Assembly (NCBI RefSeq): GCF_001562275.1 | Contig: NZ_CP014304.1 | Span: 2,108,001-2,172,000, forward strand | Source: Hymenobacter sp. PAMC 26628 | Lineage (GTDB): Bacteria; Bacteroidota; Bacteroidia; Cytophagales; Hymenobacteraceae | DNA length: 64,000 nt | Reading direction: 5' to 3' | Shown: positions 62,238 to 64,000 of the stretch, piece by piece | Layout of the letters: each line of letters starts with the position of its first letter | Position numbering within the stretch: the first letter of the stretch is position 1 | Made by a program: the position numbers and the translations under genes | Notes under the pieces: model-generated | Seen by the model: the letters and a program-made list of their open reading frames with translations, nothing else | The model's database searches: none | Told to the model about the DNA's origin: nothing

Positions 62238-62243
62238 CCTCCT
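62238..62243 (-). promoter_or_regulatory. Strong Shine-Dalgarno of infC
   Basis: AGGAGG on the minus strand, 8 bases before the ATA start. Most other starts in this window have no SD, as usual for Bacteroidota. Confidence 0.75.
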
Positions 62244-62368
62244 GCGAAAAAAAGTGGCTGAGAATAGATTCTAGGGCTGATAGGCCCGGGTAACCCCTGG
62301 CAATCAGGGGGCAAATATCGTTATTTTTATTCGTAAAGGCAAACCATCGCGGACATCTTTCCATAAAC

Positions 62369-62408
62369 AAAGCCGCCGGGGGCCCAAATAGCGGGCTCCC
62401 GGCGGCTT
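62369..62408 (-). terminator. Hairpin between thrS and infC
   Basis: agccgccggg / cccggcggct (62371-62380 with 62398-62407), followed on the minus strand by ttgttta. Partial terminator or attenuator ahead of infC. Confidence 0.65.
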
Positions 62409-62443
62409 AGCTTGTGATAACCAGCACACTGGCGCGGGTGGCT

Positions 62444-64000
62444 TTAGATGGCCGCGGCCACCTGGCTTTGCACACTGGCAATGAACTCGGCCACTGACAT
62501 GGCCCCCAGGTCGCCTTCGCCGTGGCGGCGCACGCCAACGGCGCCGGCTTCGGCCTCCTTCTCCCCTACCACCAGCAGGTAGGGCGTTTTGGCCAATTCG
62601 GCGTCGCGGATTTTGCGGCCGATGCGCTCGTCGCGGGCGTCCACGGTGCCGCGCAGGTCGGCGGCTTCCAACTGGGCTTTCACCTCATGGGCGTAGTCGA
62701 TGAACTTGTCGGAAATGGGCAGCACGATGAACTGCTCGGGGGTGAGCCAGAGCGGGAAATTGCCGGCGCAGTGCTCGATGAGCACGGCCACGAAGCGCTC
62801 CAGCGAGCCGAAGGGGGCCCGGTGCAGCATCACGGGGCGCTGCTTGGTGTTGTCGGGCGCCACGTATTCCAGGTCAAAGCGCTCGGGCAGGTTGTAGTCT
62901 ACTTGAATGGTGCCCAGCTGCCAGCGGCGGCCCAGCGCGTCGCGCACCATGAAGTCGAGCTTGGGGCCGTAGAAGGCCGCCTCGCCCAGCTCCGTGACGG
63001 TGATGAGACCTTTCTCGGCGGCAGCTTCCTGGATGGCGCTTTCGGCCAGGGCCCAGTTCTCGTCGGAGCCGATGTACTTGGTTTTGTTCTCGGGGTCGCG
63101 CAGGCTGATTTGGGCGGTATAGTCTTCGAAGCCCAGGGCCTTGAAGACGTACAACACCAAGTCAATCACCTTCTTAAACTCGTCCTTCACTTGGTCGGGA
63201 CGGCAAAAGATGTGGGCGTCGTCCTGGGTGAAGCCGCGCACGCGCGTCAGGCCGTGCAACTCGCCTGACTGCTCGTAGCGGTACACGGTGCCGAACTCGG
63301 CGTAGCGTACCGGCAGGTCGCGGTAGCTGCGGGGCTCGGTTTTGTAGATTTCGCAGTGGTGGGGGCAGTTCATCGGCTTGAGAAAGAATTCCTCGCCGGG
63401 GTTGGGCGTGCGGATGGGCTGGAACGAGTCGGCGCCATACTTTTCGTAGTGGCCGCTGGTCACGTACAACTCCTTGGCCCCGATGTGGGGCGTGACGACC
63501 GGCTGGTAGCCGGCCTTCACCTGGGCCTTGCGCAGGAACTGCTCGAGGCGCTCGCGCAGGGCCGTGCCCTTGGGCAGCCACAGCGGCAAGCCGGCTCCTA
63601 CCCTTTCCGAGAATGCGAAGAGCTTCAGCTCTTTGCCCAGCTTGCGGTGGTCGCGGCGCTTGGCTTCTTCGAGGCGTTCGAGGTACTCGGTGAGCTCCTT
63701 GGCCTTGGGAAAAGTGATGCCGTAGAGGCGCGTAAGCTGCTTGTTTTTTTCGTCGCCGCGCCAATAGGCCCCGGCCACGTTCATCAGCTTGGCCGCCTTG
63801 ATGGTGCTGGTGTCGGGGATGTGGGGGCCCCGGCAGAGGTCGGTGAAATTGCCCTGGGTGTAGAACGTAATCTGGCCGTCTTCGAGCCCGTCGATTAGCT
63901 CCAGTTTGTAGGGATCTTGCTTCTCGGTGAAGTAGGCGATGGCCTCGGCCTTGGGCACTTCGCGGCGCACGTATTGGCTTTTGGCCTTGGCCAGCTCCAC
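62444..64000 (-). CDS. thrS: Threonyl-tRNA synthetase, 3' part (5' end outside window)
   Basis: 518 residues are in the window, open at the right edge. The part present covers the end of the editing domain ([19 protein letters not shown]), the class II catalytic core and the C-terminal anticodon-binding domain ([19 protein letters not shown]). Zinc ligands are expected at Cys in [12 protein letters not shown], His in [10 protein letters not shown] and His in [14 protein letters not shown]. Full-length ThrRS is about 640-650 residues, so the TGS domain and part of the editing domain are missing. It precedes infC in the order thrS-infC-rpmI-rplT known from many bacteria. Confidence 0.96.
   Translation of the reverse strand: MELAKAKSQYVRREVPKAEAIAYFTEKQDPYKLELIDGLEDGQITFYTQGNFTDLCRGPHIPDTSTIKAAKLMNVAGAYWRGDEKNKQLTRLYGITFPKAKELTEYLERLEEAKRRDHRKLGKELKLFAFSERVGAGLPLWLPKGTALRERLEQFLRKAQVKAGYQPVVTPHIGAKELYVTSGHYEKYGADSFQPIRTPNPGEEFFLKPMNCPHHCEIYKTEPRSYRDLPVRYAEFGTVYRYEQSGELHGLTRVRGFTQDDAHIFCRPDQVKDEFKKVIDLVLYVFKALGFEDYTAQISLRDPENKTKYIGSDENWALAESAIQEAAAEKGLITVTELGEAAFYGPKLDFMVRDALGRRWQLGTIQVDYNLPERFDLEYVAPDNTKQRPVMLHRAPFGSLERFVAVLIEHCAGNFPLWLTPEQFIVLPISDKFIDYAHEVKAQLEAADLRGTVDARDERIGRKIRDAELAKTPYLLVVGEKEAEAGAVGVRRHGEGDLGAMSVAEFIASVQSQVAAAI

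Overview
The window reads as a chromosomal segment of a high-GC member of the Bacteroidota, most likely the genus Hymenobacter or a close relative. The evidence is a primary sigma factor of 287 residues, three proteins with type IX secretion (T9SS) C-terminal sorting domains, a plug-less TonB-receptor-like barrel, bacillithiol biosynthesis (BshB1), a START-like-domain protein, few Shine-Dalgarno sites, and -7 boxes of the Bacteroidota form TAnnTTTG (clearest before the tRNA-Met and rpsO). The DNA is saturated with the palindrome GGGGCCCC in genes and spacers alike.

Left part (1-13.5 kb): a TrpF-fold protein lacking the catalytic residues of TrpF, a secreted peroxiredoxin, trmB, folC, then a minus-strand cluster in the order HU-CCDC81/SPOR protein, exbB, exbD, tonB, folC. 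Beside it lie an outer-membrane barrel protein and a 1092-residue TPR protein bracketed by AT-rich inverted repeats. Part two (13.5-29.2 kb): an aldo/keto reductase, an RCC1-repeat T9SS protein, a QAT-type osmoprotectant ABC transporter whose ATPase and permease/binding-protein genes are separated by a HAD and a CAT-like gene, icd, a flavin disulfide reductase, and an MhqD/MhqO-like pair split by an intact IS630-family element, followed by a FucP-like sugar permease.

The most unusual block is 29.4-39.1 kb. Two large T9SS surface proteins (a tandem-DUF4394 protein and a lectin/glycine-rich protein) flank a compact exosortase locus: an 86-residue secreted proline-rich peptide with a PEP-CTERM-like tail (Pro-Leu-Asp-Gly-Gly, membrane helix, Arg cluster), an exosortase with Cys/Arg/His catalytic residues, and an overlapping membrane partner. 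This looks like a dedicated one-substrate sorting module inside a T9SS surface-protein region.

Right part (39.2-64 kb): housekeeping genes (holA, tyrS, a histone H1-like protein, an oxoamine synthase, accC, gpmA, trxB, rpoD, rpsO-pnp, an LptF/G permease, rplT-rpmI-infC-thrS) interrupted by an accessory stretch at 47.3-51.3 kb. There a low-GC DUF2971 gene sits next to a 352-bp duplicate of the bshB1 3' end; the second copy is the genuine bshB1, so a serine hydrolase gene and an isoaspartyl-peptidase gene lie between direct repeats. Other points of note are a probable AUA start with strong SD in infC, a tRNA-Met with a non-canonical T-loop, (CATTCACCC) repeats abutting the tyrS start, an OpuC-type binding domain that appears circularly permuted, and several foldback and REP-like intergenic repeats.
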